Notes: generated by a model not told the origin, from the sequence alone. Shown: positions 8,232 to 17,058, counted from the stretch's first letter. The stretch is DNA of 52,328 nucleotides from Eggerthellaceae bacterium UBA3686 (GCA_002371495.1 DFIX01000004.1:1-52328); one strand, 5' to 3'. Program-made: numbers and translations.

Positions 8232-9218
8232 GTGCCGGCTAACAACAAGCAGAAGCTGAAGCTTTTGTACCTGATGCGCATCTTGCAAGCAGAAACCGAC
8301 CCCGAGCAGGGGCTTTCGATGCCAAAGATCATCGAGCGCCTGGCCGAGCAGGGGATTGCAGCCGAGCGCAAGTCGCTTTACCGCGACATAGCGGCTTTGC
8401 GCGATGTGGGCATCGACATCCAGACGCTGCCGAAACGGCCGGTCGAGTACGTGCTCGTGCGCAGCGAGCTCGGCTTCGACGACGTCATGATGCTCATCGA
8501 CATCGTCCAGTCGAGCCGCTTCATCACCGAACGCAAATCGAACCAGCTGGTGAAAAGCCTGAAAAGCCTGGTGAGCGATCGTGAGCGCAAGCAGCTGGGC
8601 CAGCGCGTGCATGTGGAAGGGCGCATAAAGAACAAAAGCGAGTCGGTCTTTCACAGCATCGATACGATCCATGCCGCGTTGCAAGCCAAGCGCAAGATCC
8701 AATTCCTGTATTTCAGCTACGGTACCGACCTGAAGCGCCGCCCGCGCCATGAGGGAAAACGATACGTGCTGACGCCGGTGAAGGTGGTATACGCCGACAA
8801 CAACTACTACTTGGCCGCCTACGATGACGAAGACCAAACGATCAAGACCTACCGCATAGACCGCATGGAGCTGCTACAGGTAAGCGAAGATCCCGCAACC
8901 CGCAATGCGACCATTGCGAATTACGACTACGAGGATTTTGCGCACCAGAGCTTCGGCATGTTCCACGGCGATCCCGCCAGCGTGACGCTGCACGTAAAAG
9001 CCCCGCTCATGGACGTCATCGCCGACCGCTTCGGCCGCAGTGCCGAGATAATGGAATCAACTCCCGAATACGCCGACGTTCGCGCGAACGTGCGCGTGAG
9101 CCCCCAATTCTTCGGCTGGCTCGCCGGCCTGAACGGCGGCGTAACCCTAAAATCCCCCAGCCCCATCGTAGCCCAATACAACGCCTGGCTAAAATCCCTC
9201 CTCCCCACCGAAGAATAA
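8232..9218 (+). CDS. WYL-domain transcriptional regulator
   Basis: 328 residues. An N-terminal HTH_11-type helix-turn-helix (KQKLKLLYLMRIL ... AERKSLYRDIAALRD) is followed by a WYL domain (about residues 140-215, with the YFLAAYDD-type strand as YYLAAYDDED) and a WCX-like C-terminal extension. It starts with GTG after AAAGGA. Such regulators sense nucleotides, nucleic acid or small ligands. It is the only gene between the decayed locus and a palindrome-rich spacer, so its targets cannot be named. Confidence 0.85.
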   Translation: MPANNKQKLKLLYLMRILQAETDPEQGLSMPKIIERLAEQGIAAERKSLYRDIAALRDVGIDIQTLPKRPVEYVLVRSELGFDDVMMLIDIVQSSRFITERKSNQLVKSLKSLVSDRERKQLGQRVHVEGRIKNKSESVFHSIDTIHAALQAKRKIQFLYFSYGTDLKRRPRHEGKRYVLTPVKVVYADNNYYLAAYDDEDQTIKTYRIDRMELLQVSEDPATRNATIANYDYEDFAHQSFGMFHGDPASVTLHVKAPLMDVIADRFGRSAEIMESTPEYADVRANVRVSPQFFGWLAGLNGGVTLKSPSPIVAQYNAWLKSLLPTEE

Positions 9219-9221
9219 CGG

Positions 9222-9256
9222 ACGTCATAACCAAGGACTGTCCCCTGTGATGACGT
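9222..9256. repeat. Small palindrome, ACGTCAT arms
   Basis: ACGTCAT (9222-9228) pairs with ATGACGT (9250-9256). The inner segment contains AAGGACTGTCCCC. It begins a few bases after the WYL stop codon and belongs to the dispersed palindrome set of this window. Confidence 0.6.
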
Positions 9257-9274
9257 TTAGGCTGCTCAGGCAGG

Positions 9275-9339
9275 GACGTGCAAAAGTGCCATAGTGCAAA
9301 AGGATCTGACCCTTTTGCACTATGGCACTTTTGCACGTC
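9275..9339. repeat. Dispersed palindrome, TGCAAAAGTG subtype, copy 1
   Basis: Arms 9275-9303 and 9311-9339 are perfect reverse complements over 29 bases around an ATCTGAC loop. The outer sequence GTGCAAAAGTGCCATAGTG and the centre AAAAGG-TCTGACCC recur at 45811-45869. Confidence 0.9.
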
Positions 9340-9357
9340 TTCGTAGTTCCGCTGATA

Positions 9358-9391
9358 TGTCGTTATAACTGGGGACCTTGCCATAACGACA
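9358..9391. repeat. Small palindrome, TGTCGTTAT arms
   Basis: TGTCGTTAT (9358-9366) and ATAACGACA (9383-9391) are perfect complements around a GGGGACCTTGCC core. Confidence 0.65.
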
Positions 9392-9416
9392 CTTCGAGTT
9401 CCCGCCACCCCACACT

Positions 9417-9440
9417 AAAAGCGCCGGCAAACGCCGGCGC
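9417..9440 (-). terminator. Rho-independent terminator of the PurF-like gene
   Basis: Read on the minus strand, a perfect 8-bp GCGCCGGC/GCCGGCGC stem with a 4-base loop is followed by TTTT. It ends the transcript of the gene at 9692-11116, after the long hairpin. Confidence 0.75.
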
Positions 9441-9467
9441 ACATACTTCCCCTGCGCCCAGCGAGGA

Positions 9468-9682
9468 GCTCTTTGCGAGGGGCGAGGCCCCGAAGGGGCG
9501 GACCGGAGCTCGCCGAACCCCCTGAAGCTGTGAGGAGCGAAGGTCGAGCGGGAGCGAGGACTGTCTGAGCGCGCGAAGCGCGCGAGTTCCGCAGCTGCTC
9601 GACCGTAGCGACGAACGGTTAGCTTCAGAAGGTTCGGCGAGCTCCGGTCCGCCCCTTCGGGGCCTCGCCCCTCGCAAAGAGC
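9468..9682. repeat. 215-base long inverted repeat 3' of the PurF-like gene
   Basis: Arms 9468-9529 and 9621-9682 match at 60 of 62 positions. Inside, GGTCGAGC (9542-9549) pairs with GCTCGACC (9597-9604), and GAGCGCGC pairs with GCGCGCGAG around a GAA loop. The whole unit folds as one layered hairpin. It ends just past the stop codon of the minus-strand gene, so it would lie in its 3' untranslated RNA. Confidence 0.9.
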
Positions 9683-9691
9683 GTGCGAGCC

Positions 9692-11116
9692 CTACTCTTT
9701 GCCGTTCCAGCAATACGTGCAGATCTTCTCGCGGTCAATCCCGATGGCCTCGAGCATGCCGTCGAGCGACTGGTAGCTCAGCGAGTCGAAGCCCATGTCT
9801 TCGCAAATGGTTTTGACCAGGCATTTACCGCGCTCGGTGGACGGGTCGATGTACTCGTCGAGGTGCTCGGCACCCTCTTCGCCCTCGAGCTTGTGAACGA
9901 CGCGGCGGGCAATTAGGTCCATGACCGACTTGTTGCGCGAGAACGTAAGGTACTTGCAGCCGAACATGATCGGCGGGCAGGCACTGCGCATGTGCACTTC
10001 GGAAGCGCCGGACTCGTACAGGAACTCGACTGTGTTTTGCAGCTGCGTACCGCGGACGATGGAGTCGTCGACGAATAGCAGCTTCTTTCCCTCGATTAGC
10101 TCGGGAACCGGTACCAGCTTCATGGTGGCAACACGGTTGCGCATTTCTTGATTGGTGGGCATGAACGAACGCGGCCAGGTAGGCGTGTACTTGATGAAGG
10201 GTCGACCGAACGGCATGCCGGATTCGTTGGCATAGCCGATGGCGTGCGGCGTGCCTGAATCGGGGATGCCGGCGACGTAGTCGACTTCGGGCATGACGCC
10301 GCGATTGCGCTCCTCGCGGGCCATTATGGCGCCATTGCGATAGCGCATGACCTCGACGTTCTCGCCTTCGTAATTCGAGTTGGGGTAGCCGTAGTACACC
10401 CAGAGGAAGGCGCAGATCTTCATCTGGTCGCCTGGTTGCGAGAGGATTTCGTAGCCATCGGCCGTTACGCGCACGATTTCGCCGGGGCCGAGCTCGTGCT
10501 CGTCTTTGTAGCCGAGCTTGTGGTAGGCGAACGACTCGAACGAGATGCAGTAGCCGTCGTCGTCTTTGCCGATGAGTACGGGCAGGCGCCCCATCTTGTC
10601 GCGAGCGGCGTAGATGGCGCCTTGGTCGTCCATGATGAGCAAGGTGAGCGAACCGTCGACGACTTCGAGGGCATGCTTGATGCCCGAAACGAAGTCGGGT
10701 TCGTGGTTGATCAACGCGGCGACGAGCTCGGTGGTGTTGACTTCGCCCGAGGACATGGCGGTGAACTGCCGACCCTCGTTGTCGAGGTAGCGGGCAACCA
10801 GATCATCGGCGTTGTTGATGCAACCGACGGTGGTCAGGGCGAATACGCCCAGATGCGAGCGCATGAGCAAGGGCTGGGGGTTTGTGTCCGAAATGCAGCC
10901 GATGCCCGAGTTGCCGTGGAAGCCGGGAAGGTCCTCTTCGAAACGCGTGCGGAACGGCGTGTTCTCGATTGAGTGGATTTCGCGCTGGAAGGCGCCGTCT
11001 CCGTCATAGAAGATGAGGCCTGCGCGTCGCGTGCCCAAGTGGGAATGGTAGTCTACGCCGAAGAACACATCGTAAACCACGTCTCGTTTTGACGCTGCAC
11101 CGTAAAAGCCGCCCAT
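9692..11116 (-). CDS. PurF-like amidophosphoribosyltransferase paralogue lacking the N-terminal Cys
   Basis: 474 residues with the two-domain PurF plan. The PRPP loop FVDDSIVRGTQ is intact, and the Cys of the B. subtilis-type Fe-S cluster are present (ICAF, FGCKYL, CTYCWNG). The start at 11116 follows GGGAG and reads MGGFYGAAS, so the glutaminase nucleophile Cys of MCGI is Gly. HSHLGTRRAG replaces the usual HRGQ block. It may use free ammonia, use another donor, or have a regulatory role. Such Cys-less paralogues occur in other anaerobes. The longer reading to 11188 lacks a ribosome site and adds no homology. Confidence 0.82.
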   Translation of the reverse strand: MGGFYGAASKRDVVYDVFFGVDYHSHLGTRRAGLIFYDGDGAFQREIHSIENTPFRTRFEEDLPGFHGNSGIGCISDTNPQPLLMRSHLGVFALTTVGCINNADDLVARYLDNEGRQFTAMSSGEVNTTELVAALINHEPDFVSGIKHALEVVDGSLTLLIMDDQGAIYAARDKMGRLPVLIGKDDDGYCISFESFAYHKLGYKDEHELGPGEIVRVTADGYEILSQPGDQMKICAFLWVYYGYPNSNYEGENVEVMRYRNGAIMAREERNRGVMPEVDYVAGIPDSGTPHAIGYANESGMPFGRPFIKYTPTWPRSFMPTNQEMRNRVATMKLVPVPELIEGKKLLFVDDSIVRGTQLQNTVEFLYESGASEVHMRSACPPIMFGCKYLTFSRNKSVMDLIARRVVHKLEGEEGAEHLDEYIDPSTERGKCLVKTICEDMGFDSLSYQSLDGMLEAIGIDREKICTYCWNGKE

Positions 11117-11147
11117 ATTGCTCCCATCTCGTCGTGCTAATGTGGTC

Positions 11148-11153
11148 ATTATA
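11148..11153 (-). promoter_or_regulatory. -10 box of the PurF-like gene
   Basis: TATAAT on the minus strand, about 32 bases before the start codon. The -35 element is weak. It lies back-to-back with the promoter for the subtilase. Confidence 0.5.
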
Positions 11154-11236
11154 CGTGAACCGAGCAGGGCATTACCCATTGTTAACAATAGGAAGACGGA
11201 TTATCTAGAGATATGCTGAAGTCTCCTGACGGGGGC

Positions 11237-11242
11237 TATAAT
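11237..11242 (+). promoter_or_regulatory. -10 box of the subtilase gene
   Basis: TATAAT 45 bases before the ATG. No clear TTGACA partner is seen; CTGAAG at 11216 is a poor candidate. Confidence 0.5.
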
Positions 11243-11286
11243 TTTGATTAATTTATCAGCTTTACGATCCAGGGGAAACTGGGCCC

Positions 11287-13626
11287 ATGAGACGTTTCCA
11301 ACCATATGGAATTGCCGTTTTGGCAATCTTCTTGGTTGCAGTGTGCGTGCTGGCGCTCAACGCGGGCTCGCCTTCGACGGGGGTGCCGCAGGCCGTGCAT
11401 GCCGAGGTGCAGCGCACCCAGCTGGCAGATGCATCCGGCGGCGCCAAGGCGTCCGATGAGGCAGCGGCTTCGGGTGTCTCTGCCCGGCACGGCGAGGGGA
11501 GCTCTTGGGCAAGCGAGCCGGATTCGCCCGCATCTGATTCGACGATGACGGAACCGCGCGCGGCGGACTCGGAATACCGTCAGGGCGAAGTCCTTGTGCA
11601 GCTCGCCGATGGCGTGAGTGTCGATGACCTGGCCGACGAGCTTACGGGTTCGGGCATTTCGCAAGGCGAGTTGCAGGATGGCGGTGCGCCCGGCTGGGTG
11701 CTCGTGCCGCTTGTCGACGGCGTGGGCGTCGATGATGCCATCGACGCTCTGAATACGACGGGGCTCGTAGCCCTGTCGCAGCCGAACTTCGTATACCACC
11801 TGATGGAGGCCGATTCCGAGCAGGTGTCGACCATGGCTTCGGCGAACGCGGGCACCACGCAGCTGTTGGCGGGCGGCTTCGATACGTTCGGGCTGACCAA
11901 CGATCCTTTCGGTTACGAAAACGATTGGTGGCTGAAAGCGATCGGCGCGCCCGAGGCATGGGCGAAGCAGGCGTCGGCGCGTTCGATTACTGTTGCGGTA
12001 TTCGATACGGGCTGCGACGTACATCACGAGGACCTGCACGCGAACGTCGATGCGATACGGGCCTACAACGCGATAACCGGCAATACGGGCGCGGCGGCCG
12101 TTGCCGACAGCGACGGCCACGGCACGCATGTTGCAGGCATCATTTCGGCCATCCCAAACAACGGTGTTGGTGTGGCCGGCGTTTCGGCCAATGCCAGGCT
12201 GCTTCCGATCAAGGTCATCGACGAAGGTACGTCGAGCACGACCGTTCTGCTGAAAGCCTACGAATACCTGATGAAATTGCATGCGTCCGATCCGAGCATC
12301 CGCATCGTGAACATGAGCCTCGGCGGTTCGGGTGGTTACGACCCCGCGCTGTTGCGTGCAATCGACAAGGCCTACACCAACTGCAACATCCTATCGGTTT
12401 TCGCCGCCGGTAACGATGACGAGCGTACGCCCTATTACTGCTTCCCGTGCGATTACGCTGAAGTCGGCGTCGGCGTGATGAACGTCGGAAGGGCCGCAGC
12501 CACCACGCTCAGGGGCTGGCAGGAGCGCTCGTCGAACTACAACGTGGGAACCGAAAAGACCAAGGACTTGTCGGCCCCGGGCGTTTCGATTTTCAGCACG
12601 TACCCGAGCACGCTGAATGCGTTCGAGGGAGGGACCGGCTCCACCGTGCAGGGGTATTGCTACTACTCGGGCACGTCGATGTCGACGCCGGTCGTTTCGG
12701 GCGTCGCTGCGCTGGCGCTGGCTGCCAACCCGCACCTGAGCGCCGGCGATCTGAAGAGCGTCCTGTGCTCTTCGGCTTCGGATATCCTGCGCACCAACGG
12801 CTCAGGAGCCGGTTTCGATGCGTATACGGGCTACGGTTTGGTGCGGGCGGATCGGGCCGTAACGGGTGCGGCGAATTCGTATCTGAAGGGACGCGATGCC
12901 GTGCGCGTCGGCAGCTCGATTGCGCTTACGCCTGCCCGGTCGGGTAAGTGGGTCTGGTCGTCGAACACCCCGCGTGTCGCGACGGTCAGCTCTACGGGCA
13001 AGGTCACCGGCAAAGCGTACGGCGAGGCGGTCATCAGCGCTACCGATACGAAGACCGGAACCAAGCTCAGCCGCACTATCGTGGTTTACAAAACGACCGT
13101 CAGCGGCGCCTCTACGGTCGTTTCGGGCAAGAAGATTCGCCTCGTGGCGGATACGAACCCCATTGCGCTTAGCAACTGGGCGTCTTCCAAGCCGAAAGTG
13201 GCGAGCGTCAACGCAACGACCGGGGTGGTGACGGGCAAGATTGCGGGCAAGACGACGATCACGGCTACGCTGACCTCGGCTCCAAACGTCAAGGTTTCGA
13301 AGGTCGTGACCGTAACCAAGGCGACCAACCCCATCGCGGTCAGGGCAAAGGTCAAGACCGTGAAGCGTTCGAAGTTGCGTTCGAAGGCGCGGAGGGTGAC
13401 GGGCTCGATCGTGTTCACCAAGAAGGCGCAGGGGGCCGTCACCTACACGAAGGTCGCAAAAGGCTCGTCCTCGAGGCTTTCTATCAACAAAAAAACTGGC
13501 GCCATAACCGTCAAGAAGGGCACCAAGCGCGGAGCCTATAAGATTAAGGTCAGGGTTCGGGCTGCGGGCAATGCCAAGTACAAGGCACGCACCCGTACGC
13601 TTACCGTAAAAGTCAAGGTTGTGTAG
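11287..13626 (+). CDS. Secreted subtilisin-like serine protease with Ig-like (BIG2) repeats
   Basis: 779 residues. A signal peptide (residues 1-27) is followed by a prodomain of the fervidolysin type (about 95-175, EYRQGEVLVQL ... SQPNFVY). The S8 catalytic domain has Asp240 (VFDTG), His278 (DGHGTH) and Ser464 (SGTSMSTP). Two BIG2-like repeats (about 535-600 and 600-680) precede a very Lys/Arg-rich C-terminal domain (TVKKGTKRGAYKIKVRV) that may bind acidic cell-wall polymers. There is no LPXTG motif. A role in degrading host or dietary protein, or in surface processing, is likely. AGGGG precedes the ATG by 13 bases. Confidence 0.92.
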   Translation: MRRFQPYGIAVLAIFLVAVCVLALNAGSPSTGVPQAVHAEVQRTQLADASGGAKASDEAAASGVSARHGEGSSWASEPDSPASDSTMTEPRAADSEYRQGEVLVQLADGVSVDDLADELTGSGISQGELQDGGAPGWVLVPLVDGVGVDDAIDALNTTGLVALSQPNFVYHLMEADSEQVSTMASANAGTTQLLAGGFDTFGLTNDPFGYENDWWLKAIGAPEAWAKQASARSITVAVFDTGCDVHHEDLHANVDAIRAYNAITGNTGAAAVADSDGHGTHVAGIISAIPNNGVGVAGVSANARLLPIKVIDEGTSSTTVLLKAYEYLMKLHASDPSIRIVNMSLGGSGGYDPALLRAIDKAYTNCNILSVFAAGNDDERTPYYCFPCDYAEVGVGVMNVGRAAATTLRGWQERSSNYNVGTEKTKDLSAPGVSIFSTYPSTLNAFEGGTGSTVQGYCYYSGTSMSTPVVSGVAALALAANPHLSAGDLKSVLCSSASDILRTNGSGAGFDAYTGYGLVRADRAVTGAANSYLKGRDAVRVGSSIALTPARSGKWVWSSNTPRVATVSSTGKVTGKAYGEAVISATDTKTGTKLSRTIVVYKTTVSGASTVVSGKKIRLVADTNPIALSNWASSKPKVASVNATTGVVTGKIAGKTTITATLTSAPNVKVSKVVTVTKATNPIAVRAKVKTVKRSKLRSKARRVTGSIVFTKKAQGAVTYTKVAKGSSSRLSINKKTGAITVKKGTKRGAYKIKVRVRAAGNAKYKARTRTLTVKVKVV

Positions 13627-13791
13627 CGTTGGTTTACGCGGTGTGGGGACTCGGTTGAATTCTGGTCGAAATCCCGTGTGAATCGGTTGACAGATGCCGG
13701 GCACGGTCATTTCGTTGTACTTGACTGGATATACTTCTATCTGTTCGTAGTTCGAGGCCCAAGCAAATTGCTGGGCGAATGGAGGAATCAC

Positions 13792-14592
13792 ATGAAGAAG
13801 TTTTCAGCGGCCGTTATCTTGGCTTGCTGTGCACTCGTCTTCGCCTTGGCTGGTTGCTCGGGTGCGAAGTCGACGAGCGCAGACAGCCTGAAAGGTTTCT
13901 GGGAGATCGACCCCGCCTCAACAACGGGCTTCGAGGCGGCGCTCAATCTTGACGAGGATAATTTTGCCGAGCTCATCTTGGCCGATGCCTATCTCGAAGG
14001 CGAATGGAGCGCCGACGGTAGCAAAGCGTCCGTCAAGTTCGACGATGAGCACAGCGCCAACATCTACGTCAGCGGCGATAAGCTGATTTTGGGCGATGAC
14101 AACGGATCGAAGCTCGTGTTCATCAAATCCGATGCCGACAAATACTACGAGGGCAGCGAGGCGGACGGCGTTGAGAATCTGACCAGCAGCGAAGCCGCCG
14201 CGCTCAGCGAAAGCAGCGTTCAGGTCGTCGACGAGGTCATCAACGACATCAAGCCGGTTACGGTTGCCGATGACAAGGTTGTGAAGATCGAGGTCACGGG
14301 CAAGGGCACCGACTTCACGGCTGACCCCGGGTACCGCCTGAGCATCACCAACAAGACCGACAAGACGATTGACTTGACGGCGAACGATATGTTCAAAGTT
14401 GGAGGCAAGGACGTCGAGGCCGGCCTGGGCGAGATCGTGGAGCCGGGCGAAACGGTTGAGGCATTCATGTACTTTGCTGCCGATGACCTGGGTGGCGGAA
14501 TCGACAAGCTGACCGGCGTCGAGGGCACGATGGTCGTATCCGACGACGAGAGCTCCGACGAGCTGGGTACCTACAGCTTCAAGATGGACTAA
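13792..14592 (+). CDS. Secreted lipoprotein of unknown function
   Basis: 266 residues. A lipoprotein signal peptide ends in the lipobox LAGC, with the lipidated Cys at about residue 22. The mature protein has two parts: a beta-rich domain opening with LKGFWEID (about 32-110), and a C-terminal immunoglobulin-like domain (about 150-266) resembling the DUF4352 type, with YRLSITNKTDKTIDL. It is strongly acidic. GGAGG precedes ATG 13792; an in-frame GTG at 13678 would bury the signal peptide. A terminator follows. Function unknown. Confidence 0.82.
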   Translation: MKKFSAAVILACCALVFALAGCSGAKSTSADSLKGFWEIDPASTTGFEAALNLDEDNFAELILADAYLEGEWSADGSKASVKFDDEHSANIYVSGDKLILGDDNGSKLVFIKSDADKYYEGSEADGVENLTSSEAAALSESSVQVVDEVINDIKPVTVADDKVVKIEVTGKGTDFTADPGYRLSITNKTDKTIDLTANDMFKVGGKDVEAGLGEIVEPGETVEAFMYFAADDLGGGIDKLTGVEGTMVVSDDESSDELGTYSFKMD

Positions 14593-14626
14593 GCAAGTCA
14601 AAGCCGAGCATTTAGCTTGCAGGCAA

Positions 14627-14659
14627 GGGCCGAAGGAAATCCTCCTTCGGCCCTTTTTT
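14627..14659 (+). terminator. Rho-independent terminator after the lipoprotein gene
   Basis: An 11-bp stem GGGCCGAAGGA/TCCTTCGGCCC with a short loop is followed by TTTTTT. Confidence 0.93.
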
Positions 14660-14683
14660 GTGCAAGGCGCCGGTGAAACAAAA

Positions 14684-14714
14684 GGAAGCAAAGGGGAATG
14701 TCCTCTTTACTTCC
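14684..14714. repeat. Dispersed palindrome, GGAAGCAAAGGGG subtype, copy 1
   Basis: GGAAGCAAAGGGGA, an ATG spacer, then TCCTCTTTACTTCC; 12 of 14 positions pair. The same plan recurs at 18074-18106 and 21721-21751. Confidence 0.75.
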
Positions 14715-14803
14715 TTGCTTCGAAAGCGGTCAAGTGGGCATACTGGTCTTGACGACAGGGCGTTCCTGCCGGCGGGGCGTGGCAAAGGGGTGGTTCGTCG
14801 CGT

Positions 14804-16918
14804 TTACGCGACGATGCCGACGAGGACGGCGCAGGCGACGATTGAGGAGACGATGAGCTGGGGTGACGGGCCCGAGAAGGCGAGAGTGCCGACGAGCACG
14901 GCGATGAGTGCCACGGCGACGCCTGCGATGTAGAGGACCTTGGATTCGCGTAGGCGCAGCAGCGAGAAGGCGAGCGTTGCGACGATCCAGCCGCCAATCG
15001 TCGCCCAAGTGGCGGGCTGCCCGAGCATTCGCCAGATGGTGTGCGAAACTTCCGCGCGCCCGAAGTCCCAATGGGCTAGGGCCTGCCAGTCCAGAATCGA
15101 CATTGACCCGAAACCGCCGAGTATGACGGCAATGACTATCGCAAAGACCGTCGTCGCAACGGCTCTAACCGGTGTGAGCGAAGCACCCGAGAAAAACGGC
15201 ACCATAGAGCTGGCTCCAATGGCTCCGGCAACAGGTGCAAGCAACGCGACGTTGGCCGACGCCGCTCCTTCGTGTCCGACGGTATACCACCAGGCTACGG
15301 TCGCTATAAGCACGATGGCGCCCACGATGGGATGTCCGCACATGACGATGGCTATTCCCAATAGGCAGTATCCGATCAGCGCGCCGATATGCGAGCGTAT
15401 TGCGCCCGCAACGCCGACAGCCACGGCAAGGACAGCTATTACATAGGCAGACCCCGGCCCGAACGCTACGGTAAGCGGCTGCATGTTTGCCAGGGCCAGA
15501 AACGCAAGGAGCCCGCTTGCGACAGCGCCGAAAGCGTGCGACGCGATGAACAGAACGCTATCGGGAATGCGCGACAGAATCGGGTCGCGAGGCGGCGTTG
15601 GCTTTTCGCGCTTGCTGGAGCGGGGCTCCTCATCGGCAAGGTCTTCGTCATAGGCTAGATCGTCCGCGCCCGTCTCTTCGTCATCCTTCCCGGGGGCTAT
15701 GAGTCCCAAGAAACGCTCGGTGAAGCTACGGCGCTCGGGTGCGGGCGCCTGCTCGTCCTCGTATGCGACGTCTGCCCGGTCCGCAGCGGGTTCGGGTTCC
15801 GCTTCGTCCTCGATGCCCAACGCATCTTCGACCACAAGCTTCAACTGCATGAAGCCCCTATCGGCGTCGCCGAGAAACTTATCGGCTTCTTCGGCGAAAT
15901 CGGCAACGCTGGCATACCGCTCGTCGCGATCGGGGTCCAGCGCGTAGAACACGACGTCGTCGATCTGCTCGTCAACATCTTTCCAGCAAAGCGAGGGAAG
16001 TACGAGCTCGGCTTCGGAAATCGCCGCTTCGGCTGCGTCGAGGCCTTTCACGCGAAACGGGTTCGACCCCGTCAGCATCTCGTACAGGATCGACGCCAAA
16101 GACCACTCGTCCGCGCGCGCGTCAAGGTGCTCGCGGCGGATCTGCTCGGGCGGCATGTACCCGATGGTCCCGCCGCCTGTCTTGCCTTCGCCCGAGGCGT
16201 CGGCAAGCGTCGCCAGGCCGAAATCGGTCACTTTGACCTGGCCTTGCGTGTTGATCATGATGTTGTCGGGTTTGATGTCGAGGTGCAGCACGCCGGTCTC
16301 GTGGGCGACGGTTAGCGCTCCCGCCACCGAGTCGAACACGGCGGCGACCATGTCGAGCGTAAGGTAGTCGGCGTAGTCGGCCAACAGGTCAGTCAGGGTG
16401 ATGCCCTCGACGTATTCCATGATGAGGTAAGCGGTGCGGCCGCGTACCTCGAAATCGTAGACCGTCACGATGCGCGGATCAGAGAGCATGGCGGCTGTGC
16501 GCGCTTCGTCGAGCCCCGGCAGGTGCGAGAGCGCCGTTACCTGCTCGACGGGCTCGTCTTGTGTATTAGAGCTATCATCAGGGGCTTCTTCTATATAATC
16601 TGCAGAGACGAGCTGTTGGTCGCCGTTGAAGGCGGGGATCATCGGGTCCCGGGGAAGCTCCTCGTCGAGGGTCGTTTGGCCCAGGTACTCGCCCCAAGGC
16701 TGCACACCGTGCCATCGGTCGGCTGTCGAAGCGCCCGCAACCGCCTGCGCCCCGGGCAGCGCTGCGCGCACGGCGTCGAGGGCCGTTAGGCGGATGGTCT
16801 TGATGGCTACTTTGCGCTGGATGCGAGGATCCCAGGCGATTTGGACTGTGCCGAAACCACCTTCGCCCGCCGTTCCGAGCGGCTCGTACCGATCGAGTAT
16901 GAGTTCTTCGCGAGTCAC
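14804..16918 (-). CDS. Membrane Ser/Thr protein kinase with large N-lobe insertion
   Basis: 704 residues. The kinase domain has the glycine loop GTAGEGGFG (15-23), ATP-binding Lys40, HLDIKPDN (212-219) and DFG (232-234). HLD replaces HRD, so it is of the non-RD type. About 80 extra residues, acidic and low in structure, separate Lys40 from the helix-C region (Glu138). A charged linker (about 350-450) leads to a C-terminal region with eight or nine hydrophobic segments, in place of the PASTA repeats of PknB. The kinase faces the cytoplasm; the membrane part may sense or transport something. Confidence 0.88.
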   Translation of the reverse strand: MTREELILDRYEPLGTAGEGGFGTVQIAWDPRIQRKVAIKTIRLTALDAVRAALPGAQAVAGASTADRWHGVQPWGEYLGQTTLDEELPRDPMIPAFNGDQQLVSADYIEEAPDDSSNTQDEPVEQVTALSHLPGLDEARTAAMLSDPRIVTVYDFEVRGRTAYLIMEYVEGITLTDLLADYADYLTLDMVAAVFDSVAGALTVAHETGVLHLDIKPDNIMINTQGQVKVTDFGLATLADASGEGKTGGGTIGYMPPEQIRREHLDARADEWSLASILYEMLTGSNPFRVKGLDAAEAAISEAELVLPSLCWKDVDEQIDDVVFYALDPDRDERYASVADFAEEADKFLGDADRGFMQLKLVVEDALGIEDEAEPEPAADRADVAYEDEQAPAPERRSFTERFLGLIAPGKDDEETGADDLAYDEDLADEEPRSSKREKPTPPRDPILSRIPDSVLFIASHAFGAVASGLLAFLALANMQPLTVAFGPGSAYVIAVLAVAVGVAGAIRSHIGALIGYCLLGIAIVMCGHPIVGAIVLIATVAWWYTVGHEGAASANVALLAPVAGAIGASSMVPFFSGASLTPVRAVATTVFAIVIAVILGGFGSMSILDWQALAHWDFGRAEVSHTIWRMLGQPATWATIGGWIVATLAFSLLRLRESKVLYIAGVAVALIAVLVGTLAFSGPSPQLIVSSIVACAVLVGIVA

Positions 16919-16992
16919 GTGCGCCTTCCGTGCTGGGTGTGGTGTGTGTTACGAAAGCGAACTGTATGCGTTTACGCACATGATAGCGCATA

Positions 16993-17041
16993 TTCTGGCA
17001 ATCATCGCTTCGGGGGCGACGATTGCCAGAACGGTATTATA
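16993..17041 (-). promoter_or_regulatory. -10 box and leader dyad of the kinase gene
   Basis: On the minus strand, TATAAT (17041-17036) lies close to the end of the pdx kinase gene. An 11-bp dyad TTCTGGCAATC/GATTGCCAGAA (16993-17003/17021-17031) follows at the presumed start of transcription. It could be an operator or a leader hairpin. The AATGCCAAT sequence occurs twice just upstream. Confidence 0.5.
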
Positions 17042-17058
17042 TTGGCATTTAATTGGCA

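Larger units (their letters stand above)
9219..9691. other. Palindrome-rich intergenic region
   Basis: This 473-base spacer between two convergent genes has no credible coding sequence. It is filled with inverted repeats: 9222-9256 (7-bp arms around a GGACTGTCCCC core), 9275-9339 (perfect 29-bp stem), 9358-9391 (9-bp arms around GGGGACC), a terminator at 9417-9440 and a 215-base long hairpin at 9468-9682. Confidence 0.85.
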
